This document shows positions 34,409-47,887 of a DNA stretch of 64,000 bases, piece after piece. The notes beneath the pieces were generated by a model, which was not told the origin of the DNA, did not search any database, and saw only the letters and a list, made by a program, of their open reading frames with translations. The translations under genes and the position numbers were made by a program. The DNA comes from Channa striata (taxonomy: Eukaryota > Chordata > Actinopteri > Anabantiformes > Channidae): contig CM065171.1 in the NCBI GenBank assembly GCA_033026295.1, positions 310,001 through 374,000 on the forward strand, given 5' to 3'. Position 1 is the first letter of the stretch, and each line of letters begins with the position of its first letter.

Positions 34409-35155
34409 GTAAAGATGCATTTGTTTACAGGAAACCATGAACGCTACAACAGTTACCCACAGTTGCTTGTATTGCTATGATGCATTGATATGATCCTAAA
34501 ATTATTTCTTATAACAATGGACATTATGGTGGGTTTCCTGATAATGTCCCCTAAAATATTTCCCAACCATTTGATTAGAAAATGATTAAGGGGAAAATCT
34601 ATCATAGTCATACAAAAAAGCAGGATTTTTTTTACTTCATACCTGCTAACGGTGACTAGGGGCCTCAGAAAATGGGCTGATACATAGTAGTAAAACTGTC
34701 AAGAGAAAAGAGATGAAGTAAGGAGGTAGGTACTCCACTGTGGTGGACTAATCCTGTTGAACAAAAGAGGAGCAAGTTCATCACACAGTCACATGTCAGA
34801 TTTGATGCCATAAGAGGTAAGGGTTCTGAGTTTTGTTTTGAGCTTTTTTTTTCACAGATTTGAAAGCTACTATGATGTTTTCCACCATGATGAGATTTCC
34901 TAAAATGTTGGCCTCTACTGGGAAGTCCAGATTGTTTAGAAAGTTGTTCATATTGCCACTGTAGTCTGGGGGTATTAAAGCACAGAGAGGAAGCTATTAG
35001 TTTGTTTAGAATATATGTGAACATTGTGAAAATTGACGACCAAGACTGGTTGTCGATTAGATAATCTGTTATCCTAATATACCTCCCATTAGGGACAGAT
35101 TAGGTGGTGGGTCTCTTAGAGGAATATAATGTCTGCCTTTACATGTTATAGTTAC
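34409..35155. other. Intron D-E, left part
   Basis: No feature recognised. The minus-strand frame at 34665-35024 looks random. Confidence 0.5.
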
Positions 35156-35702
35156 ATGCTTATAGTTGGTTATAGTCATGCTGCTATAGGCTTAGACTGC
35201 TGGGGGACTCTGCACTGTGCCACTTCCTCTTCTCTTCATTCTCTCCTCTCACCCCACATCTATATTGTCACCACTGTATGACATTAACTCTGTGTCTTCT
35301 TTGTCCCGTAGTCGTCTCTCTCCCTCTCTTTCCCCCTCTCTCTCTCCCTGTCCACAGGTGTCCCCGGATTTGGCGCTGTGTGTCCTCCAGTGTGCAGCTA
35401 CTGGTCCTATTAACCTGCTCAATGTTTTGTTGTTGCTTTTGTTGCTCTGTTCTTTTCTCTCTCCACTTTCCACTCTGCCCAACCGGTCAAGGCAGATGTC
35501 CGTCCTCCCTGAGCCTGGTTCTGCTGGAGGTTTCTTCCGTTAAAGGGAGTTTTTCCTCTCCACTGTTGCCTATGGCTTGCTCAAGGGGGATTTGTTGGGT
35601 TTTCTCTACCTGTTTGTATAGTCTTGACTTTATTATGTAAAGTGCCCTGAGATGACCTTGTTGTAAATTGGCGCTATATAAATAAAGTTGAATTGAATTG
35701 AA
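35156..35702 (+). mobile_element. L2-like LINE 3' end, + strand
   Basis: 547 bp matching the 3' UTR of the copy at 14274-17373 in reverse, with an intact tail: 'gcgctatataaataaagttg' followed by AATTG repeats. Strongly 5'-truncated. Confidence 0.92.
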
Positions 35703-38027
35703 TGTTCTAAATGGTTCAGACTCTTGCCCTTTTCTCATCGTATTCACATTAGATTTAACACCTCTAGGATTAGTACCTGATCTCAGTACAAATCTGTCAA
35801 ACTCCACTCCAAAGTCAAGCCTGAGTGGCAGAGATCAAAGCAGATGTTCTTCTTTCAGATAATTGCTTTCATACTGTTTAAAGCTGTCATGCTAACGAAC
35901 CAAATTAGTGCTAAAGTCTGAGTAGGTGTAAGTCTGACCATGGAAGGACAGTTTCTCAGTCCAGTGAAGGGGGATGCCAAACCACTCTGACCATGAACTG
36001 CATGGGTTCAGACCACTTAATCTTTTCATGCACAGACAGTTCTCTTACATTTGAGTTCCAATGATTTCCATTAATCTTCACTGTCAATACTTTCTTTGAA
36101 AGAAGCTCCTGTAGGGAGACTTCAACTCAGTAACTTTGTTACTGTATGTGATCAAGCTACTCTTGATTGACGATTGAGAGATGGAACATCGGCCAGTCAC
36201 ACTCCTACTACACACACCACTGCAGTGGTGGATAAAGTACTAAAAAAGCTCTACTTAAGTAAAAGTAGAAGTATTTCATTGATATTTCTTCTTAAGTAAA
36301 TAAGTACATACTTAAAGTACTAAAGTAAAAGTACTTAACTACCAGTGCTGCTTTATGATTTTATTTTGGGGGGGCATTAACTCATTAATCGTAATAGACA
36401 CAAATCATGGGTTGAAGCTGTTTTTTGACCTTTTTACTGTTTTATTTTTGAACGACTCATGTTGTAGAATCACACAGTGACAGTTACATTCTAAGAATTT
36501 AAGAGGAGAAATTTTGAGAGTAAATGCATATGCTTCTCGTAGCATTATATTATTATTTGCGGTTTGTGCTATTATCGTTTGATCGACGTTGACGCTGCAT
36601 TCAGTGATTCTATTTGAAGGCACATTGTACAATGACTTCAGAAGTTAATGTCTAAAAATGAGAATTCTGATAATTCATTGTAAACTAGGTAAAGCTTCAG
36701 CATATCTAAGTTGGGTTATGGCCTAGCAAATGATGCACCATCACCAGGAACACTTACGCCAAAATGAGAGTAATTTTGCTAAAGTGATAACGCCACTGCT
36801 TTAAGTTTACTTTGATGTTCGGGAAACTGTGGGTGACAGTTCTATGTTTTCTTTTTAAAAAAAACACCTGAACCTGGCAACCAGTGTGGCTGCTGAGTGC
36901 AGCATTCAGCCTCGCTGACACAAACCTCCGTACTATTATGTCCGTTGGGAGCGTACTTCACCAGCAGTAACACGTTTGGCTAGTGTGTGAGCAACTTACC
37001 ACTAGCCAACAGTGTTAACTTATGTTAGGAAAGGTAGCAAGCAAAAGGCAACAAATACTACTACTAATACTATTAAAGATAATTTTAAAGGTTTTACACA
37101 AAACAAAATGCTTTTTATTTAATGATCTATTGGAAAGGGGATGTGTACACTGATATTATTTAGTGTAACTGGGTTCGTTACAGTCTTTCTCGGACGTCAA
37201 GGAGGCTGGTGGCTGTACACTGCACTCAGCGGAGATGTTGTTGGCCAGTCTTGGGAGGTATATAAGGAGAAAATGGAGAACGTGTCCATGCATCTGCCCA
37301 TCAGCTAAAGCATATATAAATCCACATTATCATCGGCTAAGCTACTCATTACTGTAACAAATACTGAAGTTCTTAAGTTAACTCAGTAACACTAACTGGT
37401 ATCTACTTGATATGCTGTCTAGCCTTCTGAAAGTTTGTGGGATAAAGCTATCATGAGAACTTTGGAGTTTTGCTGGCTGTTTTACCCCTATGGCACTTTA
37501 AAGATACATTAACATGAAATAAATGATATATTTATGAGAAACCCACAACCCATAAAGGAGTATTATTTATCAAATATTAAATATGGACTCATATGTACAT
37601 TACCTGTAGTGTTCCTTGGAAGCTCCACTGCCATCTCTCAGCCATCTTGTTTACATTGAATGGTCCATGGTCAAATTTCACTGCTCTCTGATTAGTTAGA
37701 GGAGCAGCGATGTGATTGGCTCATACATGTTATAGTTTTTGCCACCTGCTTCAGGAATCCAAAACTCCAAAAAAAGAAGTGTGCGAAAGGGTTTGTATGT
37801 TAAGAATGGGATTGCTAAATGCACAACTTGAAGAGCTCTACTTGCAAGTACACGTTTTGTTTTTCGAAGTGGTAATTCAGAACTTTGGCACAACTATTCA
37901 GACACAACAAGTGTTTTTTTCATGCTGCCACATTTACATTTCAAAATCACGAAAAAAGTATGCAAGTACTTATTGCATCATACTAAGCCCATAGTGTTAC
38001 ATCTCTCCTCCTGCGTCTTTCTCACAG
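35703..38027. other. Intron D-E, right part
   Basis: At about 36222-36345 is a segment rich in 'aagtaaaagtact' motifs, resembling the end of a hAT-type non-autonomous repeat common in fish. No coding sequence recognised elsewhere. The acceptor of exon E is TCACAG at 38022-38027. Confidence 0.5.
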
Positions 38028-38185
38028 CCCTGAAAGACTCCAGTAAAAAGTCAATCAACAGTGACTGGAAGATCGAGCTTCCAGGAGACTTTGAGTTGGC
38101 TGGGACCACAGTACGCTATGTAAGAAGAGGACTGTGGGAGAAGATGTCTGCCAAGGGTCCCACTAAGACACCTTTACATCTAATG
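38028..38185 (+). CDS. adamts17: adamts17 exon E: spacer domain, middle
   Basis: Residues 167-219: ALKDSSKKSINSDWKIELPG, then AGTTVRYVRRGLWEKMSAKG and the end PLHLM. The INSDWKIELPG and TTVRYVRRGLWEK blocks match ADAMTS17 more closely than ADAMTS19 as I remember both. Ends in phase 0 with ATG before donor GTAAAC. Confidence 0.95.
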
Positions 38186-39909
38186 GTAAACTCAAATAAT
38201 TAAATTGTATGTCACCTTTAACTGTAGATTCATACCGATAAGATCTGAACACTACCTGTATATTGGGCTATAATTTTGTTTAAATTTATTAATATGTCAT
38301 AGCCTGTTTAACTTACAGTCTGGATACTTATAAAACCCATATGCAGATGACTTTACACATGTTGATCACTGCACAACAAACACAGGATTCAGAAACTTAT
38401 ATCTTTTCTCATTTATAAGAGCAGCAAATGGTAAATAAGCCGATATTTATCACAGTGGGCATGCCTTTCAAATTAATTTTTTTGACTTATTGCCGATACT
38501 GGAGATGTTTATTGGCTAGGCGGGGCATTTTTTTTGTGGCAGAGTAGATGGCAATGCTGTATCTCAGATGCATGTAGAGGGTGGATGCCCAGAGTTGACT
38601 TCAGTACCCAAGGTTTTCAGTTGGGCTCAGACAAAAACGTAAAGGTTCAAGTATAGTTTGGTCATGTGGGTCAAATTATATGCCTTATACACACACGTTA
38701 TCATAGGTTAAGTTTTAAATTTGCAAAAATTATGGTGTATGGAAATACTTCTATTTAATAATGATCGTGATGATAACCAGCAAGTAGGCTTTGAGAAACC
38801 CGAAATAACAGGGAATAGAACTTATAGCAGCACAGAAGCTGAAAGTTTTACGGTGTCAGATTCCCTTGTCTAGCTTTGCTACTTCTTCAAAGACCACACC
38901 AAGCCAAATCACAGTTAATGGATCAGTGTGTAAGTTTTTCCTGCAAAGACATAAGACCAATTTGTTCAATAACAGGAGAAGGGCTTATGGAGTTGTTGGA
39001 AGAACTTATTGTTGTTGGTGTGTAAGCTATGAATGTGTCCCACCCAAAATTTTATTTATTTGTCTTATGCACATTCAGCTAATACAAACATACATTTAGT
39101 CATTTGACACTTTTGTCCAAAGCAACTTACAGAGTAATTTGGTACTCACACACACACGATGGCAAATGTTGCCACGAAGGGTGCTCATCTGGTCCACCGG
39201 GAGCAACTAGGGGTTCAGTGTCTCGACAAAAACAAAGAGATCAGGAAAAGAGCTTTCATTAAATCTCAAAATGAAATTGTGAAGGCTGTAATCATGAAAT
39301 GGAAAAAACAAAGACACGCTAAGACTGAAATGTATAAGAGAGGAGAGAAACGCAGCCCTGTAATGTGCCAGTTGGTGCTGTGGTCAGGCCTGAGAATTGT
39401 ATGTTTACTCTTTCTCTCTTGTAGGTAAACAAGTCTTAAATCCAGCCTACAACATTATTGTTTAAACAAAACTTTTGACTTAGTGTCTTCACCAGCATGT
39501 AGGGGTGTATGTTGTTGAATACTGAGAAGAAATCCACAAACAGTCTAACATGATTCCCACTCCCCTCCAGTTGGTTATAAATGAGATTGAGGAGGGTAAT
39601 GGTGGCATCCTACAACCCCCTGTTGGTTCTATAGGCAAACTGCACTGCACTGCAATTTAATGTATGCTTTAAGATTAGTTACTCACACTGAAGAGTGCAA
39701 TTTTGTATAACAAATTGGCACTATAGGGTGGTTTGGGGTAAAAAGACAGAGCAGGAACAGCGTGATTGACTGTATAATAATGTTTCTGTTAATAATATTG
39801 AAGCAACAACATTGTAAATAATTCCTACACGAGTACATTATTTGTAACAGTATTTTAAAAGCAGTATCCAACAAAGGCTTAGTCCTTTCAAGCAACACAG
39901 TGTGTGTGC
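38186..39909. other. Intron E-F, left part
   Basis: Mostly unassigned. About 39090-39130 is an inverted fragment of the LINE tail motif seen at 32560. About 39450-39660 resembles a worn LINE 3' region. Confidence 0.45.
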
Positions 39910-39992
39910 TTGACTGGACTTTCCAGACCTGTCTGCTATTGAAAATGTATGGAGCAACATGAAGAAGAAAGTATCCAGCAAACCTGGTTAAA
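39910..39992 (+). mobile_element. Tc1-like transposase fragment
   Basis: One frame reads LDFPDLSAIENVWSNMKKKV, the end of a Tc1 catalytic domain (SPDLNPIENVW-type motif with the third catalytic acid). Only about 80 bp is recognisable. Confidence 0.65.
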
Positions 39993-41754
39993 TAGTCAAT
40001 CTACAAGTCTACAACAGTTGGTGTCCTCAGGTTTCAAAAACATTGAGTTACCACATTTTTCTGTTTGCCTCCACAAACAAATCAGACCCTTATTCTAATC
40101 AGTTCCGTCAGTTCAAGTGGGCCTTTCTGCCTGATGTAATAAAAATTCCCTCCGCATTTCTGAGATATAACACTGACAAGAATAGATGGGTGTGGGTTCC
40201 TGGTGGCTTTGACATTTACCCTTTGACCACCAAAGTTTTATTTGTTCCTACTTAGATTCTGGTGGATGCTTAAGCCCAGCAATATTGTGTTCACAAGAAT
40301 GATTAGTGTGTGAAGTTACAGTGGCCATCAGGGTCACTGTAGCTTTAGCAGTTCATCCTCAGGTTCCTTGAAGAACATGATGCTACAGGGACCTTGGCTT
40401 TTGAACTTTAAATTTGAATACATTCCCTCAAGGAGTTCCCGTGACATTGACTTTACAGGATTTGAGAGGACATGGGGACACGGGGATCTTGATCTTTGAC
40501 CTTTAACCAACAAAATATAAACAAATTCATCCTTAATTTCAAGTATGGTTAATTTGAATAAGTTTCCATCTTTTATGAGATGAACAGATGAAGTGATGGA
40601 CAGACAGCTGAATGGACAAACAGCGCGAAAACATTGGGAATGTCAGTGTTCATCCTTTTGAAATCCACAAATTTACATTTAATCGTTTGAGTTTACAACA
40701 AGCTTTAAATTGAACAGGGAAGACTGCAGGTCATGGCAGCAGAGTGAATATTACAATGTTTGAGTTTGAAAAATAATTTTGGCGCATCAGAGAGAGACTT
40801 TAAAGGTTCCTTCGGACACTGACGGCAAATTGGACGGATTCATTAAACAGTCGAACAGCATTAGATCTTGGCTAAACATTAATTCTGTGAGTAACTTGTT
40901 GCTTAATGGGTTGTTTGTAACTGGCCTCAGTACACAGCCAATAATTAAAGATACCCCATTTCCCTAACACACCATGTCAGTTTTAGAAGTTGCATTGTTC
41001 TCTCATTGTTAGTTCATCCCAAGTAAAACATACCTTAAAGCTGCCTGGCTTTGAATGAAACTTGGCCATAGATACTAGTGGGAATTTGTGAACTGAAGTC
41101 AGAAAAGTAATTTACACAACCTTTGACGTTGTCAAGTGTAAAGTCTCAAAAAATTTAAACTGAGTCAACGTGACGAAGGCCACTCTGTAACAAATTCCTA
41201 TAGCTTCTTAAAACTAAGTGTTTGTGTGAAGGCTTTGATGAAAAATAAGAGTAGAAACACCATAGTGGGAAAGGTTATTTTGATAAACATGCAGCCATCT
41301 GTATGACACTGGATTTTGGGGAAGGAGGAGGACGACCAAACAGTTCTAAAGAATCAGGTAAGAATCTTTTTAGCACATTTTTAGTTTTACTAAAAGCAAC
41401 TCCTGCACATTCCCGTAAAAAGAAAAAACAGCATGAGCTGCAATATTAGTACTAATGGGGACAGTGTAAGAGTGACAGTTTATTTCTATAATCTTGTAAT
41501 ACTTTTATCTTCAGATTTTGTTTTCTTTTTCTTTTCTGTTGTAGGAGGACGATGTTTTCTGACCACAATAACAAATCAAGAAGCAAACAGGTTTCCTGGT
41601 AGGTATCATTTAGAAATTTTAGTTTTAAATTCATTTAAAGTCATTTTAAGCCTATTAAAGAGAGAGATTTTAGGTGTGATATAGATAAAACTCTATTATA
41701 ATCCCCAACCCTCACTGTTGTTTATAGACCTCAGCCCATAGCTCCATCTTAAGG
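39993..41754. other. Intron E-F, middle
   Basis: No gene or known repeat recognised. Confidence 0.5.
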
Positions 41755-43075
41755 GACGTTAACCCTATGGTTTATTTGCATAACCACGGCTCTCTGAGTA
41801 GCATGGGTGAGTGATGAGGTCACGCTGAAGGCGTTCCAATGTGAGACAGAGTCTCCTTTTTCACTCCGCCAGCCAGGATTTGCTGGGCATGTCAAATAGG
41901 GACAAGCCCTCCCCCTATAAAAGGTGGTGACACTGCATGAACGGTCATTCAATATACCACCTCTTCCTTGCTACAAAAAAGCAAGGTGGGTGGTCTGGTT
42001 AGACACTCACTCATGCTACTGAGAGAACCCTGGTTGTGCAAATAACCCACTAAGAACTGACTGGGCAAGTAAGGAGACTGTAATATCTAGTAAAACCTGG
42101 CAAAGGTGTTTGGTGAAGTCCAACTTGCTGCAGCACCAATGTCCTGAATGAAGATACCTTTGAAAAGAGCCCATGAAGTGGAGAGGCCCCTGGTAGAGTG
42201 TGCCTGCAGTCCCGCTGATGGCTGCAGACCCCTAGAGGTATATGCCAAGGCAATAGCTCCCACAATCCAGTGGGAGTCGTTTAGGAACAGGCTTTGCCAG
42301 CTGGTCACTTATTCTACAGCCTTTAGTTCTGTGTATGTAGACGCACAAAGCATATGTAACTGCTGATGCTCCTCTGAGGAGACAGTGGAGGACGAGAGGG
42401 AGGTCAATTGGAAAACATGAGCTCACAACCGTGGGCAGGATTAGGTTGTAAGGCCACCCTAGCATTTCCAGAAAAAAACTTTGTGCTTGCTGGATGTACT
42501 AAAAGGCCTTGAATCTGAACTACCACTTTCACTGAAGTGAGTGTCAGCAGCAAAACTGTCTTTACATTTTCAAATCCACCTGTTCTAATGGTTCAAAAAG
42601 TGGAAATGTCAGGGCCTCCAATACAATAGGAAGGTCCCTGCTCCACCTGCTCCACAGTTCATCGACTCTGGCATTTGAGCGTCAGAAAATGTTTGCTGCT
42701 CCAGTCTCCGTGCCAGTGTGGGCAACCGTTAAAAGTATTTCTATTTTTCACAGTGCGAGACTGGGACTACTGTTTGGTCACAGACTAGTATGGTTAGAAC
42801 TCTCAGGATGCTGTTCACAGAGAACAAAATGCCTGGCGGCCAAGTTTGCGCTTGTGCCTTTGGACAGTTAAGCTAGGTCCCGGAGAGACAGCTCGCTCAA
42901 GAGATATGTATAAAGAAACTTCTGCTAATAGCGAGACGAAGTTTTTGAATGACAGTGCATTTGTCCCTCTTTGACACTGACATGCTCAGTCCCAGCCAAC
43001 CGTAGCTGGCAGAGTGAAATAGAAGTTTCTGATGAGGTCATGCTGAAGGAGTTGCCAATGGGAGACACAAAACAA
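41755..43075. repeat. Unclassified interspersed repeat with inverted and direct repeat arms
   Basis: Bases 41768-41813 and 42004-42049 form an imperfect 46-bp inverted repeat ('tgcataaccacggctctctg' against 'cagagagccgtggttatgca' in reverse). Bases 41813-41850 recur as a direct repeat at 43031-43068 ('gatgaggtca', 'gctgaagg', 'gagaca'). The interior has short open frames with no recognisable product. Class unknown; see findings. Confidence 0.6.
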
Positions 43076-44769
43076 ATGCTATGAAAGAGAACCACCTATT
43101 GGCCCTGAGCTGTCCATGGTCCTGATTCAGGTTTAGTTCTCTAGTTTGTCTCACACAGAAATCAAAACCAAAAATGTTTTTCTGATCTTAATTTCAAAAC
43201 CTTTATAACATCCTTTTGTCTGAACATGTTGCATATTGCAGAGCATTTTATGCCAGTGAGGTGAGGGCTGTGACCATGTGCCAAAAAATGACCCTCTGAT
43301 TTGAAAGCATTACCTCAAAGGCAAGATGTGACATTATGATATAGTTGGAGCTGGGAGATAACTGTTGCAGATTAATAGTGCCATCCGCTTAACCAAAGAC
43401 ATTACAAAGGATGTCATCAGTATGGCTCATCCGCTTAGTCCCAAAACTACAGATTCCAGAGTGCGTGGTTGGGAGATTCTTACTGATGCGGGGTGATCAG
43501 AAATAATTTTTAAAATGCCTTCAAACTGCTTTTTATGTCTAAAAAATCTCAAAGCTTTGAAAGTTGCAAATACATATGTGAGCATTGTTACACAAGTTAT
43601 GTCAAGATTTTGAATCACACTTTTGCTGAGTAGTGTGCCCTTTGAGCTTTACTTAGCAGGAGTTAAATCTTACAGTCCAGTGGTAATTTTCCAAGTGCTT
43701 GAGGAGGCATAAAACAAAAGCCTCCATAAGTAAATAAAATGTATATTTTAAAAGTAAATAAAAAATACAATGTGCCAGTCACCAAGATTTTGTGTGTCAG
43801 TTTTATTGATATAGCAGTAAAAAAAGTTTTGACCTGTAAATGACAATGTTGATTATCCCAGAGCTGAAACTTCTCATTTGACTATATCCAATATAAATGC
43901 CACACCTTAGTGTAGAGGAAAAAATGCGTTTTGATCCTGGGCTACAGGTGCTTTTTTTGTTCCTAGTGAAACTTTAAATGTGACTGATTCCGTACCTGAA
44001 AAGACTGTATCGTTTTACACTTTGTATAAACCCATTTGTGATGACTTGCACAAAGCTAAAATAAAAATCATGGAGTTTATGATTCATTTGGCATGTGTTT
44101 TTCTTCCAAAACCAGTGGATCATTCAGAATGATGATGCATAGAAGCTTATTATTATTATCCTATTGAACCATCTGAAACCGTGATTATTCAATTTTGTAT
44201 GAAAATCAGTAGGAAAATGACAGTACCAAATAATGGCCCAAGAGACATACTGTAAACAGAGCCATTTTTATAAAAATTTTGGAGTTATGTATTGACAACC
44301 TTCACACACAGTCACTGGGTTTACATGTGCAAACACAAGAAAACAGACTTACTTACATATGTGCTTTGAGTCAGCATTATACATGATACTGATACACTTG
44401 CATCAGACAGGTCCCAGGGATAAGTTTCATTTTAACCCATTAGTAAAACATTAAAAGTAGTAGCAGGACCTAACGTTTGTACTCTCTGTCCTAATGAGTT
44501 GACCAAATCCATTTTGCCGACAGTAGTCAGTCACTCTCTGGTGTGCCTTGTTCATTTTTCATTTTTACAAACTTAATCGTATCAATCCCCTCTGTACAAA
44601 ATGAGTGTGCTGCAAACTTAATTTTGTAAGCTTTACATTTAGACGTTTGCAGATTTGCTCATATAGTTGCAGGCTTACAAAGTTCCTTTCATCTGTGAGC
44701 AAGGAGGTGTTCAACTTCTCACCAAGCAGTGTCTTCAGAATCACTACGGCATCTCTGTCATGTTCCTAG
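43076..44769. other. Intron E-F, right part
   Basis: No gene or known repeat recognised. Acceptor TAG at 44767-44769 leads into exon F. Confidence 0.55.
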
Positions 44770-44929
44770 GTATTACTGTTTCATGACCAAAGCTATGGGA
44801 TCCACTATGAGTACACAGTGTCTTTGAACACAACTCAGGACAAAACTGGTGAGGAGCAGAAGGAGGCAGAGTATCTCTACATCTGGACACACAGCAGCTG
44901 GCAAGACTGTACTGTACAGTGTGGAGGAG
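44770..44929 (+). CDS. adamts17: adamts17 exon F: end of spacer and start of TSP1 repeat 2
   Basis: Residues 220-272 plus a split glycine. VLLFHDQSYGIHYEYTVSLN closes the spacer. A Glu/Lys-rich linker holding an N-glycosylation sequon (NTT) follows. YIWTHSSWQDCTVQCGGG then starts TSP1 repeat 2. The CTVQCG here has Gln where O-fucosylated repeats have Ser/Thr, so this repeat probably lacks that modification. Donor is GTAACA. Confidence 0.95.
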
Positions 44930-46154
44930 GTAACACACATGCAAACTATTACTCGTGGTTGCACGTATATCATGCCATGTCATGCAAAATACAACATTGG
45001 CAGTGAAATTAGATTATTTTAGCACAGTCCTATTAGGTCATAGCAGTGAAAATGTTTTGGGGAAGAATATCTGGTTCATTTCTCATTAAAATGGTTTAGA
45101 AATTCTTCTCAAGGGTTCAGCCACTTTTTTGGGTTTTTGGAAGTTTAAGGTTTTTTAATCTTTCGTACAAAAATCCAGACTATTAGATGGTGTCTTGATC
45201 GACTCGGACTTGATAGAACACAATGACATACAAGAGTGAGAGTCAAGATGTCTTTAATATTCCTGGGCGATGCTTTTGGTTGTTAAACAATGTTAAACAA
45301 AGCCAAGATATTAAAACAGCATAAGAACAACCAACAAGCAAAAATAAGAACAAAACCTTAATGCCCTTCACTATTGATATCGCTACTTAACTGTACATTG
45401 TTATTAAATGTGAAGTATTTAACATTGAACGTAATAGAACATCTATTTGCCTATATTTAAAATACATTTAAATAGTGAATTTATATTAAACATTCAGAGT
45501 TGGCATTTAAATGCTATATGTGATATGCTGTTAACTACGCAAATGACACTCCCCAATAATAATCTTTGCATCTTTGACTGAGAAAAACTGGAAATGATTA
45601 AACACTTTCAGGTGGTGTGTGGCTCTTCCTCACTTACTGTCCTTTTTTTTGACAAGTCAACTACATGACCCTGTCGATTTCCACACCTCAAAAACTGCAT
45701 TCAAACAGCATAATAAGGCAGCACTAGTTGGATAGGTAACATATGTTGAGCACTATTAGTAATATGTTGAGGGTTAGTAGAGTTGTTAGACAGCTAAATT
45801 ACCAGTGCATATAACATGTTATTTCAGTGTGTCAAATACATATTAATTGAGCATGTATTCAGTATAAATGTATCTGATCCCTTAATATTTTAACATTGAA
45901 GATTCTGATCAGGGGTAACAAACTTGATTGGGACGTTCCTATTTAATGAAAGCCTATGTAGAATGTATCAAATCAAGTCTAACACGCTGAATGTGTTGAA
46001 TCTTTATTATTCATTCTATATATCAACAATTATGAATATCGATTAATATGAAAAATAATATTTTTGGTCAAATCACTCTGCCTCAGTTTTACCACAGCAG
46101 TGTTTTTACTGTAGTATGGCTTTTCATAGAGTTTGTGTGTGTGTGAACGTGCAG
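44930..46154. other. Intron F-G
   Basis: 1.2-kb AT-rich intron, nothing recognised. Confidence 0.65.
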
Positions 46155-46290
46155 GTGAGCGGAGGACAGTGGTTTCTTGTATGAGGATAATCAATAAAAC
46201 TATGGAGGTGGTCAATGACAGCTACTGTCAACCTGAGAACCGACCCCAGCCACAAGTACGACCCTGCAACTCTCATCCCTGTCAGTATCG
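46155..46290 (+). CDS. adamts17: adamts17 exon G: TSP1 repeat 2, remainder
   Basis: Residues 273-317 plus a split arginine: GERRTVVSCMRIINKTMEVV, then QVRPCNSHPCQYR, completing TSP1 repeat 2. Sequons NKT and NDS are present. The acceptor is GCAG just before GTGAGC; that GTGAGC is coding (Gly-Glu-Arg across the junction), not a donor. The true donor is GTAAGA at 46291. Confidence 0.95.
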
Positions 46291-47682
46291 GTAAGATATG
46301 CACACACAAACCCAAACAAAGAAAATATATGTCCACTTTTTTGTTCACTGACTGTTACTTAAGTAACTACTGAGACAGAGTACTGTACTGTTATGCTTCT
46401 AGTAAAACTTGCTTGACAGTTTTATCTTTTAGCTATGTGCTTATTTATGTTATTATCTGTGTTTCTCTGTGAATGAATCTTTACATTTTAAGTCAAATTT
46501 GGTCACCAATGGTTACAGTTAGGTGCTAAACACCCTTAGTTAGTTGTTGTTAAAATGCTCAACTTAATTTAATTCATGAAAATTCATCACATAAGGTACA
46601 TCAAAGAAGAGTCACATTATGTGACTTGGTGAAAAAAAGCAATAAAAGTCCAGTCCCTGATTGGAAAGTCCTATGCTTTGTCCACCAATCCACCTACACC
46701 AACCAATTCTTGCCAAACCTTTGTGTCTAGATACTAGGTGACTGCATTATGTTCACTACAACTGCCACAAGTCACGTGTGCCTACTCGTACAAACAATCT
46801 ACCTGAATTCAAAAATCTGCTTGGAAAAGCCAAATCAAAGTAAGAGTTGTGCCCCATCAGAAGCGTAATCAAAAGCTACGTTACTCTTTAAAGTAGGAAA
46901 TTAAGCAAGTAGTTTTGCAGAAGTAGCTTTAGCCTTTATTCCCTAATGCAGGAGATAGATCTGTGTTTCTTATGGAAAAGATGTTGACAGACGAACTTGT
47001 ATCCAAGCTCACTGGGTAGTTGGGTAGTTCACTGGCAACCTTCCAAAACCCTACATTGCTCCTCATCCACCTGCAATGCAAATTCAGTCTACAGTAGTAT
47101 TTTATGGTCTTGATGCACCCAGTGTAGCTTTGGGCAGGGGGGTGGGTTTATCCCCCAGTATCCCTGATATGATTTTATACTAGAAGCAGCTTTAACACAA
47201 CTTGCTTTCCAGGCAGGACATTTTAGGACTTTTAAATAACATGCCACAGTGGAGTTAAAGTTCAGTACTTTGAGAACACAGCAAGGGCCCCTGCCATCCC
47301 CCCTGCCAGGGGGTAAAAAGATTAAGATTACTCATTTTAAATGCCACTAATGGCTCTGCATGCCTGTTTTTCATTAACCCAAAACTGATTTTATAGCACT
47401 ACCATTGATTATTCAAGGTTTTCTATAAGCTGTGATCAAATCATTATTTCATGCTTATTCCTTTGTCTAATAGCGCCAAATCATTATATATACGTAAATG
47501 AATGCAGCCATGCTGTGAATTTGGCTGTGTTGCTCATAGCCATATAAGGTGACTGAACATTTTAAGAATAACCAGCTGTGTCTGAGGGTAATATATCTAT
47601 TATTCAATCAACTCCCCCCTTTTAGAAGTAAAGCAAATTGTCAGTATTTTACTGATTAGTCTATAAACACTGTTTTTCATAG
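46291..47682. other. Intron G-H
   Basis: 1.4-kb intron, nothing recognised. Confidence 0.65.
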
Positions 47683-47887
47683 GTGGGTGACAGGTGAGTG
47701 GGCATCCTGCTCCGTCACATGTGGTAAAGGTCTTCAGCAGAGGGAGGTGGTGTGTGTTTACCACCTACAGAATGGTTCACTTATCTACACCAGGGACCTC
47801 TACTGCCAAGGTGGAAAACCTCCTGTTCTTCAGGGCTGTGAGGGCCGCCTTTGTCTCACTGTGTGGGAGGCTTCAGAATGGTCCAAA
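47683..47887 (+). CDS. adamts17: adamts17 exon H: TSP1 repeat 3 and start of repeat 4
   Basis: Residues 318-386: WVTGEWASCSVTCGKGLQQR with an intact O-fucosylation consensus (CSVTCG), the body of TSP1 repeat 3 with sequon NGS, then CEGRLC closing it, and WEASEWSK starting repeat 4. Ends in phase 0 before GTAAGT. The next exon is 6.2 kb away because two nested LINEs and a Tc1 remnant lie in the intron. Confidence 0.95.

Noticed and set aside
46155..46160. GTGAGC at the start of exon G as a splice donor
   Set aside because: Phase and protein continuity (CGGG-ERRT) need it as coding sequence; the donor is GTAAGA at 46291.
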